DNA of 64,000 nt from Devosia sp. 66-14 (GTDB taxonomy: Bacteria; Pseudomonadota; Alphaproteobacteria; Rhizobiales; Devosiaceae), in assembly GCA_001899085.1 (NCBI GenBank), contig MKVB01000002.1, positions 847,167 to 911,166 of the forward strand, read 5' to 3'. The notes under the pieces are model-generated. The model saw only the letters and a list, made by a program, of their open reading frames with translations. It was not told the DNA's origin and did no database searches. Shown here in pieces: positions 6,879-15,358 of the stretch (position 1 is its first letter; each line of letters starts with the position of its first letter). Both the position numbers and the translations under genes were made by a program.

Positions 6879-8644
6879 GCTGCGTCGGTGCTCCGCAGCA
6901 CCTCGACACTGTTGTCGTAGCGGTCGAAGCCGACAAAAGACGGCTTCACCCGGATCGTCCAGCCGGGAAGCGCCAGCGCGATGCTCCCGCCGCCTGAGCT
7001 CCATCTGCCCAGGCCCGCTTCCAGCTGGGCAGCCAGCGCCTCCTGCCAGGAACAGTCTGTCAGCAGCCGCCCTTCGAGGTCTTCGCTTGCAGCGAAGTCG
7101 GCGCCGGTGGCTGCGGCGAGGGCCTGCCTGAACTGGGCAATCCAGAGTGCGCGCTCGGCGTGGTTCAGGCGCTTGATGACCTGGCGGACCAGGTCGGAGC
7201 GCTCCACCTCGGCGCCATCCTCGAGCCGGTGCTGCGTGCGGGTCAGGCGGCGCCGAACCGCCGAGACGCGCGCCCCCGAGCCGGCGTCGTAGGCTTTCTG
7301 GAAGAGCCGGAACTGGCGTTCGACCTGATGAACCCGAGGGTCGGTGAACTCGTAGTTCCAGCGCTCGCTGAGCGGGGCAGCGGCCAGCCGACCGGCAGTG
7401 CGCAGGCGGTCGAACTCCGGGGTGCCCCAATAGACGTTCATGCGGTTCTGCAGGTGCGTGGTCTTGCACAGCCCGGTGCCGACCACATAATCGAACTGCT
7501 GCTGCAACTCATCGATCGTCAGGTCGGGCTCGAACATGATGTAGCCGAACTCGATGGCGTTCGGCTCGAAGAAGCTCCGCAGCGTCGCCAGGGCGGCCTC
7601 GTTGTCGGCGACCGTCGTGCCCTTGTTGAAGCGCTCGAGCACGCCGGGCGCTCCCGCTTCGAGGCCGATGAAGACGCGACTCAGGCCGGCCTGCCGCATG
7701 TGCCCGACCAAGCCCTCGGTGACGCTGTCGGCGCGCATCTCGGCATAGAACTGCACCGGCACACCGGCCTCGATCATCAGGTCGCAGAACTCGTGCACCC
7801 AGCGTTCGCCGCGGCGCGAGGGCTCGACGAAGAGATCATCGACAAACGACATGCGGGTGATGCCGTAGCGTCGCACCAGGTCGGTGATCTCGGCGACCAC
7901 GTTCTGCGGGCTGCGCCGACGCACCAGTCGGTTGCCGTAGATCTGGTGAATGGAGCAGAACGAGCAGGCGGCGTAGCAGCCGCGCGACGAGACGACATAG
8001 GCCGAGGCGCCCTGCAACGATGCCTCGTCGGCACCGTCGAGATCGGGTCGCGCCGGCGGCGGCAGCAGGTCGAGATCGTCCAGTCGCGGCCGTGCCGCGG
8101 TGGCGAAGGGGCCGTCGGCGCCCCTGACGGTCAGACCGGCTACGGTCTCGGGCGCTGCGCCGCTGACGAGGCCGTGGGCCAGGTCGACGATGATGCCTTC
8201 GCCTTCTCCCATCGCCACGGCGTCGATCGCCGCGCACTCGAGCAGGATTTCACTGGCCGCAGCGGAAGCAAAGACACCGCCAAGCACGATAAAGGTCGAA
8301 CTGTCGTTCGTCTTGAGGCCGCTGGCGACCTCCCGCGCGGCGGCATAGGCCCGCTGCGAGTTCACCGAAATGCCGACGAGGCGCGGCGCACCGTGGCGCG
8401 CGACCCGCGCCACCACTTCGGCGGGGCCGAGCTCTTCGCGTTCGGCATTGACCGCGAGAGCGTCGAAGCCATGGCTGCGCAGCGCCCCCAGCAGGTAGCC
8501 CAACGCCAGGCTTTCGCGCAGGCGTTCGCGGTTCTTGGCGGCGCCGGAGGGCAGGTACGGGTGGATGAGAGCGATGCCGGGGATCGGGCCGACATGCTGC
8601 TGTCCCCAGTATTTGCCTGGCGATGCGGCCGGGTTGCTTGCCAT
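6875..8644 (-). CDS. B12-binding-like radical SAM protein
   Basis: A 589-residue protein with the BchE-like layout. An N-terminal Rossmann/B12-binding-like domain (about residues 20-180) has VGISVNSQRAYAAA, VLGGVFAS and DAVAMGEGE. A radical SAM TIM barrel follows, with the cluster motif CYAACSFC at Cys223, Cys227 and Cys230, and SFVDDLFVEP and FIGLEAG motifs after it. The C-terminal about 170 residues are not recognised. I see no DxHxxG cobalamin-ligating His in the N-terminal domain, so B12 may bind base-off without it or not at all. The family covers methyltransferases, cyclases and other radical chemistry. It converges on the PurC-like/kinase pair. The ATG at 8644 is followed by a plausible N-terminus. 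Confidence 0.8.
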   Translation of the reverse strand: MASNPAASPGKYWGQQHVGPIPGIALIHPYLPSGAAKNRERLRESLALGYLLGALRSHGFDALAVNAEREELGPAEVVARVARHGAPRLVGISVNSQRAYAAAREVASGLKTNDSSTFIVLGGVFASAAASEILLECAAIDAVAMGEGEGIIVDLAHGLVSGAAPETVAGLTVRGADGPFATAARPRLDDLDLLPPPARPDLDGADEASLQGASAYVVSSRGCYAACSFCSIHQIYGNRLVRRRSPQNVVAEITDLVRRYGITRMSFVDDLFVEPSRRGERWVHEFCDLMIEAGVPVQFYAEMRADSVTEGLVGHMRQAGLSRVFIGLEAGAPGVLERFNKGTTVADNEAALATLRSFFEPNAIEFGYIMFEPDLTIDELQQQFDYVVGTGLCKTTHLQNRMNVYWGTPEFDRLRTAGRLAAAPLSERWNYEFTDPRVHQVERQFRLFQKAYDAGSGARVSAVRRRLTRTQHRLEDGAEVERSDLVRQVIKRLNHAERALWIAQFRQALAAATGADFAASEDLEGRLLTDCSWQEALAAQLEAGLGRWSSGGGSIALALPGWTIRVKPSFVGFDRYDNSVEVLRSTDAA

Positions 8645-8765
8645 CAGCGGCTCGTCGCAAGAAGTGCTGTGGTCAAAGTGCCTCCCACGCCGTCGGAGAA
8701 CCGACGACGGTGAGACTTATAGTGTTGACGAAAAGTTGTCGACCGAGATGCACGCTCCGCCGGCG

Positions 8766-9818
8766 TCAGCAGGCGCGGACGCTGTCGCGGAGCATGATGG
8801 TGCAGGGGATTTCGAAGCGCTGGGTGTTGCTGGTGTGCTCGCCCAGCACGATGTCGGTGATGAGTTCGGCGGCGCGGCGGCCGAGTTCGGCGGTGTCCTG
8901 CTGCACCGTCGAGAGCGAGGGGGTCATGAACGGGCCGACGGCGGCGCCGTCGAAGCCGATCACCGAGACATCGCCGGGCACCGCGAGGCCGGCATCGAGC
9001 ACGGTCTTGATGAAGCCGATGGCGGTGTCGTCATTGGCGCAGATCACCGCGGTGGGGCGGTCGGCGGCGGCGCGGCCGAGGAAGTCGTGGCCGGCGGCGA
9101 TGCCGCCTGAGAAGTTGAAATCGCCCTGGCTGAGGCTGAGCGCGGTTTCGGGCAGGCCGCTCGCCGCCAGCGCGTCGCGGACGCCGCGCAGCCGTTCGAT
9201 CTCGTGATAGTTGTCGAGCCGGCCGCGCACATAGAGAAAGCGCCGGTGGCCGAGTTCCACCAGTTGCCTCGCGGCGTCGCCGATCGCTTCGTGATCGTTG
9301 CTGATGACGCTGGGAATGTTCTTGCCGCTCAGGTCGAAATGCAGCGACACCATGGGCAGGCCGAGATCGTCGAGGCTGCGCCCGGCGACTTCGGGGATGT
9401 TGGTCGCCATCAGCAGCACGCCCGACACCGTGCCGCCCAGCGCCACCGCGAGGATGTGCTCGTCGGCATCGGCCTCGCGCGAGACGTTGGCGATGAGCAG
9501 CGAAAAGCCGCGCTCGCTGAGCCCGCTGCCGGTCGCCCGCAGCACTTCGGTGACGGTCTGCGAGGCGCCGACATAGAGCTCTTCGGGCAAGACGATCATG
9601 ATGGTCCGGGCGGTGCCGATGCGCAGGTTCCGCGCCGTCTGGTTGCCGCCGGTATAGCCGAGCTTCTTGGCCGCGGCCTCGACCTTGAGCCGGGTCGGCT
9701 CGGCAATGCGGCCCGGCATGGTCAGGGCGCGGCTCACCGTCGATGTCGCGACGCCGGCTTCGCGCGCCACATCGGCGATCGAGGGCCCTGCCGTCCGTAT
9801 CTCCGTCCGCTTCGCCAT
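8766..9818 (-). CDS. LacI-family transcriptional repressor
   Basis: A 350-residue LacI-family regulator. The N-terminal HTH is SIADVAREAGVATSTVSRAL (residues 13-32), followed by the hinge helix region (GRIAEPTRLKVEAAAKKLGY). A periplasmic-binding-protein-like sensor domain follows, with VSVIGFDGAAVGPFMTP and STVQQDTAELGRRAA, as expected for sugar-responsive members. It is transcribed away from, and lies upstream of, the GMC oxidoreductase and sugar importer genes. A perfect 16-bp LacI-type palindrome at 12060-12075, directly in front of the importer, is its probable operator. The ligand is likely the imported sugar or its oxidised derivative. Confidence 0.9.
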   Translation of the reverse strand: MAKRTEIRTAGPSIADVAREAGVATSTVSRALTMPGRIAEPTRLKVEAAAKKLGYTGGNQTARNLRIGTARTIMIVLPEELYVGASQTVTEVLRATGSGLSERGFSLLIANVSREADADEHILAVALGGTVSGVLLMATNIPEVAGRSLDDLGLPMVSLHFDLSGKNIPSVISNDHEAIGDAARQLVELGHRRFLYVRGRLDNYHEIERLRGVRDALAASGLPETALSLSQGDFNFSGGIAAGHDFLGRAAADRPTAVICANDDTAIGFIKTVLDAGLAVPGDVSVIGFDGAAVGPFMTPSLSTVQQDTAELGRRAAELITDIVLGEHTSNTQRFEIPCTIMLRDSVRAC

Positions 9819-9899
9819 CGGTTCTCGGTCCTGAGCCCGCTTGAAGCGGGATTGTCACGTAGCAGCAGAGGCTTGTGAGCGTCTAGGGGTGGGCTTGCT

Positions 9900-9999
9900 G
9901 CTCCCCTCCCCCTTGAGGGGAGGGGCCGGGGGTGGGGGTGGTGCGGTGATCACCGATGGACCCCCACCCCCCACCCCTCCCCTCAAGGGGGAGGGGAGC
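9900..9999. repeat. 100-bp intergenic palindromic repeat, family A, copy 1
   Basis: The 26-base arms at 9900-9925 and 9974-9999 are inverted copies of each other. Each arm contains its own hairpin (CTCCCCTCCCCCTTGAGGGG core). The inner part includes GGTGCGGTGATCACCGATGG. A second copy at 13454-13553 has the same length and the same core in the opposite orientation. It lies between the LacI gene and the end of the GMC gene, so both transcripts could end in it. Confidence 0.8.
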
Positions 10000-10033
10000 G
10001 ATCGCCTCGGACATCGGAGATTGCCTCCGCCCC

Positions 10034-11677
10034 TTACCCCCGCAACTCCTTCGCCAACTGCCGACACGCCCGCACCGTCATCGCCATGATGGTCAGCGTC
10101 GTGCCCGAGACGCCGCCGCCGGGGAAGGCGCTGGCGTCGGTGACGAGGAGGTTGGGCACGTCCCAGCTGCGGTTGTGGCGGTCGAGCACCGAGTCCGTCC
10201 TGGCTTCGCCCATGCGCGCCCCGCCGGCCTCGTGGATGGCGGCGCCCATCACCATGGTCTTCTTGAACAGGGCGCGGAAGGCCAGCCGGCTCAGCGGGTC
10301 GGCGTCGGGGTAGGCGCCGCGGCCCATTTCCCGGAGCCCCAGGGGCGAGCCGACATATTCGAGTTCGCCGCCGGCGCCGGTGACGGTTTCGACCAGCGCG
10401 GCGAGTTCGCGCTCGAGCGTCGCCTGGTCTTCGCGGCCGATCTTCACCCGGATATGGGCGATCGGCATGCCCCAGGCATCCTTGCGGCGCGGGTTGAGGG
10501 TGACGCGGTTGTCGGGGTCGGGCGCCATCACGCCATAGCCGAAAAAGCTCAGCCGGGCCGGGCTGTCGGGCGCGGTGCGGCTGCGGCCGATCGAGCCCTG
10601 GTAGGCGAAGTCATTGCTCGCCGCGCCGTCCTTGCCGACAAAGCGCGGCAGGTAGACGCCGCCCGAGGGGCCGTAGAACGGATCGGCCGGCGCTGTGTCG
10701 GCGGTCGACCAGCCTTTGGCGGCGGGGAAGCTGCCGGCCGCGACGCAGGGCAACTGGTCGACGAAATAGCGCCCGAGCAGGCCGGAGCTGTTGCCGAGCC
10801 CCTGGGGGTGCCGGTCGGAAGCGGAGTTGAGCAGCAGCCGGATGCTTTCGATCGGTGAGGCGCAGAGCACCACGGCGCGGGCGCTCAGCACCTGCACCTT
10901 GCCGGTCACCGTGTCGATCGCTTCGACGCCGGTGGCGCGTTCGCCGCTCGCGTCGGTCAGCACTTTTCGGGCGATGGTGTTGTAGCGGATGTCGAGCCGG
11001 CCCGAGGCGATGGCCTCGCGCAAGGGGCGTAGCACGCGGGTCGGCTCGGGGCCGATATAGCGCCAGGTCACCACCTTGCGCTCGGGCCACCTGGCTTCCA
11101 CCGCCGCCTTGAACTGCTGCTCGGGCCCGGTCAGCTCGGCCCGATGCGCATAGAGGCTGTCGGGCAGGGTGGGGACGTTGTCGGGCTGGCCATAGAGCTC
11201 GAGCGAGCGCTCGACCTCCTCGTAGAACGGGGCGAGTTCTGCATAGTCGATGGGCCAGTCGACGCCCTTGCCGGTGCGGCTCGCGACCTTGAAATCGTCG
11301 TCGGTCCAGCGCAGCAGCACGCGCCCGAACGTATGGGTCCGCCCGCCGGCCTGGCGGGCCCGGATCCAGACGAAGGGCGCGTCCTTCGGCGTAGAGTAGG
11401 GGTGCTTGAGGTCGTTGACGAACAGATGCCGCATGCGGCCATCGAAGAACGCGGCACGGGCCTGCACGCCCTGGCCGCTCAGCGTCGCCTTGGCGCGTTG
11501 CCAGAGGTTGATATCGGTCTGGCGCGGACGGTTGGCGGCATCGAAATCGCCGGGGCCGATCGCCGGGCCGGCCTCGAGTTGCAGCACCTTCAGCCCCTGC
11601 GCCGTCAGCTCCGCCGCCGCAAACATCCCTGAAGCGCCCGAACCGATGATCAGCGCGTCGTAGGTGGCATCAGCCAT
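10034..11677 (-). CDS. GMC-family FAD oxidoreductase
   Basis: A 547-residue glucose-methanol-choline oxidoreductase. The FAD dinucleotide motif GSGASG is at residues 12-17 (DALIIGSGASGMFAAAEL), and an FAD-contacting Arg/Gly-rich region RQAGGRTHTFGR lies near 110-120. VVLCASPIESIRLLL is in the middle, and the active-site His is near 482 in AAIHEAGGARMG. The C-terminal catalytic region reads GGVSGTTLTIMA, where most relatives have an Asn/His-Pro-Thr context. Such enzymes oxidise alcohols or sugar hydroxyls, for example at C3 of glycosides. No Tat leader is seen, so it is probably cytoplasmic. It sits between the LacI gene and the sugar importer, divergent from the latter, and probably prepares a keto-sugar for the TIM-barrel enzymes. 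Confidence 0.85.
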   Translation of the reverse strand: MADATYDALIIGSGASGMFAAAELTAQGLKVLQLEAGPAIGPGDFDAANRPRQTDINLWQRAKATLSGQGVQARAAFFDGRMRHLFVNDLKHPYSTPKDAPFVWIRARQAGGRTHTFGRVLLRWTDDDFKVASRTGKGVDWPIDYAELAPFYEEVERSLELYGQPDNVPTLPDSLYAHRAELTGPEQQFKAAVEARWPERKVVTWRYIGPEPTRVLRPLREAIASGRLDIRYNTIARKVLTDASGERATGVEAIDTVTGKVQVLSARAVVLCASPIESIRLLLNSASDRHPQGLGNSSGLLGRYFVDQLPCVAAGSFPAAKGWSTADTAPADPFYGPSGGVYLPRFVGKDGAASNDFAYQGSIGRSRTAPDSPARLSFFGYGVMAPDPDNRVTLNPRRKDAWGMPIAHIRVKIGREDQATLERELAALVETVTGAGGELEYVGSPLGLREMGRGAYPDADPLSRLAFRALFKKTMVMGAAIHEAGGARMGEARTDSVLDRHNRSWDVPNLLVTDASAFPGGGVSGTTLTIMAMTVRACRQLAKELRG

Positions 11678-11735
11678 GGTGAGAATTGCTCCGTTCTAAA
11701 GGTGAGCCGGTTGTGACGCCGGCGGTGGTGCGAGC

Positions 11736-11893
11736 GCCTTCTCCCCTTGCGGGAGAAGGTGCCCGAAGGGCGGATGAGGGGTATCTCTCCGCGTACTGGG
11801 TCACTCCTCGCTTCGCTCGGAGCGCGCTACACTTCGTTGCGCGTGCCCCTCATCCGGCGCTGCGCGCCACCTTCTCCCGCAAGGGGAGAAGGC
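11736..11893. repeat. 158-bp intergenic palindromic repeat, family B
   Basis: Inverted arms 11736-11781 and about 11846-11893 share the CCTTCTCCCCTTGCGGGAGA core followed by GCGGATGAGGGG. The centre is AT-poorer and imperfectly palindromic. The motif resembles REP/MITE-like repeats that are scattered in many alphaproteobacterial genomes. It lies in the 483-base gap between the divergent GMC and importer genes, upstream of the LacI operator. Confidence 0.75.
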
Positions 11894-12059
11894 AAGCCGG
11901 TGCGTGTTGCAGGCTGTTGCGATCAACCTGCTTCACCCCGACAACTAATTCATCCGCGCCAATGGCTTAGCGTCCGGCCCGCTGGCGCTCTGAACTGCCC
12001 ATCTCATGTGCATAAATCCCGCTTGCGTACAAAATCAGCATATGCAACCAATAGCGTCA

Positions 12060-12075
12060 TGGCAATCGATTGCCA
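12060..12075. promoter_or_regulatory. Predicted LacI-family operator
   Basis: TGGCAATCGATTGCCA is a perfect 16-bp palindrome with the central CG typical of LacI-family operators. It lies 86 bases before the ATG of the solute-binding protein gene and in the same locus as the LacI gene at 8766-9818. Control of the importer operon by that regulator is inferred. Confidence 0.7.
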
Positions 12076-12160
12076 AGCCTAACCGGTGTCTCGAGGGAAG
12101 ACGTCTAGCGGCGCCCAGGGACTCAAGACGCCTACTCATCACCAGCTCGGGGAAACAGGT

Positions 12161-13432
12161 ATGATGTCCACCAATCGCGTAGCCCGGAGGGCGGTCCTTG
12201 TCGGCGCCTCCGCGTTGGCCGTGTCGCTCGGCCTTGCCGCCACTGTTCATGCAGAGACCATTGACGATGCTCCGGCGAGCGGAGTGCTGCAGGTGTGGAT
12301 CGGCGGTGCCGAAGGCGAGAAGCTGCCGAGCTTCCTCGCCGATTTCGAGAAGGCCAACCCCGAGCTCAAGGTCGAGATCACCCAGATCCCGTCCGACCAG
12401 TTCGATGCGAAGCTGTTGACCGCGATCGCCGCCGGCACGGTGCCCGACCTGGTGCGGCTCTATTCGCAGAGCCAGGCCAGCCTGATGGCCACCGGGGCCT
12501 TCGCGCCGGTGCCCGAGGGGCTGGTCAAGGCGGAAGATTTCTTCCCCGGCGCCTATGCCACCAGCGTCAAGGGCGGCGTCGCCTACGGCGTGCCGATGGA
12601 TGCCTACGCCACCATGTTCCAGTATCGCAAGGATCTCGCCGACAAGGCCGGGCTGGCGGCACCCAAGACCTGGGACGAGATGAAGGCCTTCGCCAAGGCG
12701 ATGCAGGGGCAGGGCGCCACCTGGGGGCTCGGCATGGATATCGGCTACGATATCTACAATGCCCAGGGCCTCAACGAATATGTGCACCAGAACGGCGGCG
12801 GCTTCCTCAGCGCCGACGGCACGCAGTGGACCATCAACTCGGACGCCAATGTCGCAGCGCTCGACTATTGGGGCTCGTTCTTCAAGGAAGGCCTCGCCTC
12901 GCCTGACGGTCCGAAATTCCTCGATACCGTGCCGTGGTTCACCTCCAACGAGATCGCCGGCAAGGATATCGGGCCGTGGTTCGAACAGTGGCTGGTGGAT
13001 GCCAATGGACGCGACTGGGTGAACGCCAACCTCGCCACCGCAATCATGCCGGCCGGCCCCGCCGGGAGCGTCTCGGCGCTCGGCTCGGGCAGCCTCGCGG
13101 TGCTGAAGGACGGCAAGAACCAAACCGCCGCCTGGAAGCTGGTGCGTTACCTGAGCCAGCCCGAAACGCAGGTCGGCTGGTACAAGTATTTTGGCAGCCT
13201 GCCGGCGGTAAAGGCGGCCTGGGATGATCCGGCGATTGCCGGCAACGGGTTGCTCAACGCCCAGCGCGAGGCACTGCAGACCGCCGTCGACGTGCCGCAG
13301 GTTTCGACCTGGAACCAGGTCGGCACCTATCTCGGCCAGCAGATGGAACTGGTGGCCCGCGGCCAGGCCACGGCCAAGCAGGTGCTCGACGACGTGCAGG
13401 CATTCGCGGAGGGGGCCGGGGTCGGCAACTGA
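12161..13432 (+). CDS. Sugar ABC transporter substrate-binding protein (CUT1 type)
   Basis: A 423-residue extracellular solute-binding protein (family 1, MalE-like). It has a signal peptide (about residues 1-32, with two Arg before ALAVSLGLAATVHA). LQVWIGGAEGEKLPSFLADF and TAIAAGTVPDLVRL are typical of sugar binders, and a Trp/Tyr-rich C-terminal lobe follows. It captures a sugar or glycoside in the periplasm for the two permeases downstream. The ATG at 12161 was chosen after GGGGAAACAG; the frame is open to 12086 without protein-like character. A 100-bp palindromic repeat separates it from the permease genes and may lower or stabilise expression differentially. Confidence 0.9.
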   Translation: MMSTNRVARRAVLVGASALAVSLGLAATVHAETIDDAPASGVLQVWIGGAEGEKLPSFLADFEKANPELKVEITQIPSDQFDAKLLTAIAAGTVPDLVRLYSQSQASLMATGAFAPVPEGLVKAEDFFPGAYATSVKGGVAYGVPMDAYATMFQYRKDLADKAGLAAPKTWDEMKAFAKAMQGQGATWGLGMDIGYDIYNAQGLNEYVHQNGGGFLSADGTQWTINSDANVAALDYWGSFFKEGLASPDGPKFLDTVPWFTSNEIAGKDIGPWFEQWLVDANGRDWVNANLATAIMPAGPAGSVSALGSGSLAVLKDGKNQTAAWKLVRYLSQPETQVGWYKYFGSLPAVKAAWDDPAIAGNGLLNAQREALQTAVDVPQVSTWNQVGTYLGQQMELVARGQATAKQVLDDVQAFAEGAGVGN

Positions 13433-13453
13433 GGCGGCTTTCGCTGAAGGGGT

Positions 13454-13553
13454 GCTCCCCTCCCCCTTGAGGGGAGGGGCTGGGGGTGGGGGTCCATCGG
13501 TGATAACCGCACCACCCCCACCCCCCACCCCTCCCCTCAAGGGGGAGGGGAGC
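13454..13553. repeat. 100-bp intergenic palindromic repeat, family A, copy 2 (inverted core)
   Basis: Same length and arms as the copy at 9900-9999. The inner segment reads GTCCATCGGTGATAACCGCA, which is the reverse complement of the inner segment of copy 1 apart from one base. It sits between the binding-protein gene and the first permease gene of one operon, so it can form a strong hairpin in the mRNA. Confidence 0.8.
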
Positions 13554-13590
13554 TCAAGAATCTAACGCCATTCCGTCTCGGAGAATTCTG

Positions 13591-14487
13591 TTGGCCAATG
13601 TGGGCACAAGGCGGGGATCGTCGTGGCAGACTGCCACGGCCTGGCTGTTCGTCGCGCCGTTCCTCGCGATCTTCCTGGTCTTCACCGCCATCCCGGCGCT
13701 GGTGGCGCTGGTCTACAGCTTCACCGACATGGGCGTGGCCGATATCCGGCGCCCGCTCGAGGTGGATTTCACCTTCCTCGACACTTTCGCCCGGGTGCTG
13801 ACCAATGCCGGGTTCCTCAAGTCGCTCGGCACCACCGGCATCTTCATCGTCATCGGAGTGCCCCTCACCATGGCGATCGGGCTGGTGCTGGCACTCGCCC
13901 TGAACAGCGGCATCCGGCGGCTCCGCGCCGTCTATCGCTCGGCCTTCTACCTGCCCGTCATCACCAACATCGTCGCCGCGGCGGTGATCTGGCAATACGC
14001 CTTCACCCTGAAGGGGCCGGTCAACACCTTCCTCGCAGAGCTCGGGCTGCTTGGTCCGAACTGGCTGGGCGACCCCAACATGGCGATCGGCACGGTGATC
14101 CTCCTCACCACGTGGCGCAATGTCGGCACCTGCATGGTGCTGTTTCTCGCCGGGCTCCAGGCCATTCCCGAGGATGTCTACGAGGCGGCGGCGATCGATG
14201 GCGCTTCGGCCTGGCGGCGGTTCCTGTCGATGACGCTGCCGCTGTTGAAGCCGGCGACCGTCTTGGTCAGCGTGCTGATGACGGTCTCCTACATGAACAT
14301 CTTCGATGAGCCTTACCTGCTCACCAAAGGCGGGCCGCTCAGCGCCACCAAGTCGGTGGCGCTGTGGGTCTACGAGCAATTCGGGCACGGCAATATCGCC
14401 GCGGCGATGGCCGGTTCCTACGTCATGCTGGCGATCGTGGTGCTGCTCGGCATCCTGCAGCTGCGTATGCTGAGGGCCTGGCGATGA
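13591..14487 (+). CDS. Sugar ABC transporter permease (MalF-like)
   Basis: A 298-residue inner-membrane permease with about six transmembrane segments, the first in TAWLFVAPFLAIFLVFTAIP. The cytoplasmic EAA loop for ATPase docking is EAAAIDGASAWRRFLSMTLP (about residues 194-213). The TTG at 13591 is used as start because GGAGA lies 8-12 bases upstream and the only nearby ATG (13598) is out of frame. The stop overlaps the ATG of the next permease (ATGA). It forms the heterodimeric channel with that protein. No ATPase gene is in this operon, so a shared MsmX/UgpC-type ATPase encoded elsewhere is probably used. Confidence 0.9.
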   Translation: MANVGTRRGSSWQTATAWLFVAPFLAIFLVFTAIPALVALVYSFTDMGVADIRRPLEVDFTFLDTFARVLTNAGFLKSLGTTGIFIVIGVPLTMAIGLVLALALNSGIRRLRAVYRSAFYLPVITNIVAAAVIWQYAFTLKGPVNTFLAELGLLGPNWLGDPNMAIGTVILLTTWRNVGTCMVLFLAGLQAIPEDVYEAAAIDGASAWRRFLSMTLPLLKPATVLVSVLMTVSYMNIFDEPYLLTKGGPLSATKSVALWVYEQFGHGNIAAAMAGSYVMLAIVVLLGILQLRMLRAWR

Positions 14488-15314
14488 GCGGCAAGCACCG
14501 GTTGCGCACCGCGCTGCTCTATGCCGCGCTGACGCTGGTGGCAGTCATCGTGCTGCTGCCCTTCGTCTGGGTGCTGTTCGGCGCCTTCAAGACGCAGGGC
14601 GAGATCATGGCGGCGCCGGGGGCCTGGCTGCCGCAGGATTTCTCCAACCTCGCCAATTTCGCCGAGCTGTTCGAGCGCCGCCAGTTCGGCACCTATATGG
14701 GCAATTCGCTGATCGTTTCGGCGTTCACCGTCGCCTCGAACGTCTTGTTCAGCTCGCTCGCCGGCTATGCGCTGGCAAAGCTGCCGTTCAAGGGCAGCAA
14801 GCTGGTGTTCGGCTGCATCCTCGCGGCGATGATGATCCCCTATATCGCGCTGTTCGTGCCGCAATTCTTCATCATCGTGCAGTTCGGGCTGGTCAACACG
14901 CTGGCCGGCATCATCCTGCCGATCGCGGTGATGCCGATCGCGGTGTTCATCATGCGCCAGTTCGCGGATTCGGTGCCCGACGAGCTGCTGGAAGCCGCCC
15001 GGCTCGACGGCGCCGGCGAGTTCCGGATCTTTTTCGGCATCTTCCTGCCGCTGGTCGGGCCGGCGATCGCCACGGTCGCCATCATCACCTTCCTCAACTC
15101 GTGGAACTACTTCCTCTGGCCGCTGATCGTGGCGCAGGACCAGGGCACCTACACCCTGCCGGTAGGCCTCGCGGTCGCCAGCCAGGCGGCGCGCTCGATC
15201 GACTATGGCCTGCTGCTCGCCGGCGCCATCGTGGTGCTGCTGCCGGTGCTGATCCTGTTCCTGTTCCTGCAGAAATACTTCGTGCGCGGCGTCGCCGTGA
15301 CCGGGCTCAAGTAA
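14484..15314 (+). CDS. Sugar ABC transporter permease (MalG-like)
   Basis: A 276-residue second permease of the CUT1 importer with about six transmembrane segments. The EAA loop is LLEAARLDGAGEFRIFFGIF (about residues 171-190), and the C-terminus YFVRGVAVTGLK is characteristic of MalG-type subunits. It starts at ATG 14484, overlapping the previous stop by 4 bases. It pairs with the upstream permease and the binding protein at 12161. Confidence 0.92.
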   Translation: MSGKHRLRTALLYAALTLVAVIVLLPFVWVLFGAFKTQGEIMAAPGAWLPQDFSNLANFAELFERRQFGTYMGNSLIVSAFTVASNVLFSSLAGYALAKLPFKGSKLVFGCILAAMMIPYIALFVPQFFIIVQFGLVNTLAGIILPIAVMPIAVFIMRQFADSVPDELLEAARLDGAGEFRIFFGIFLPLVGPAIATVAIITFLNSWNYFLWPLIVAQDQGTYTLPVGLAVASQAARSIDYGLLLAGAIVVLLPVLILFLFLQKYFVRGVAVTGLK

Positions 15315-15358
15315 CGCCCACACCCCCTCAGATCATTTCATCCAGCGGAGATAAGTCC

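Noticed and set aside
7160-8713. 517-codon open frame on the plus strand
   Set aside because: Antisense to the radical SAM gene with its CxxxCxxC motif.
12035-13540. 501-codon minus-strand frame including both arms of a repeat
   Set aside because: Antisense to the sugar-binding-protein gene and extended through a palindromic repeat; no protein features.
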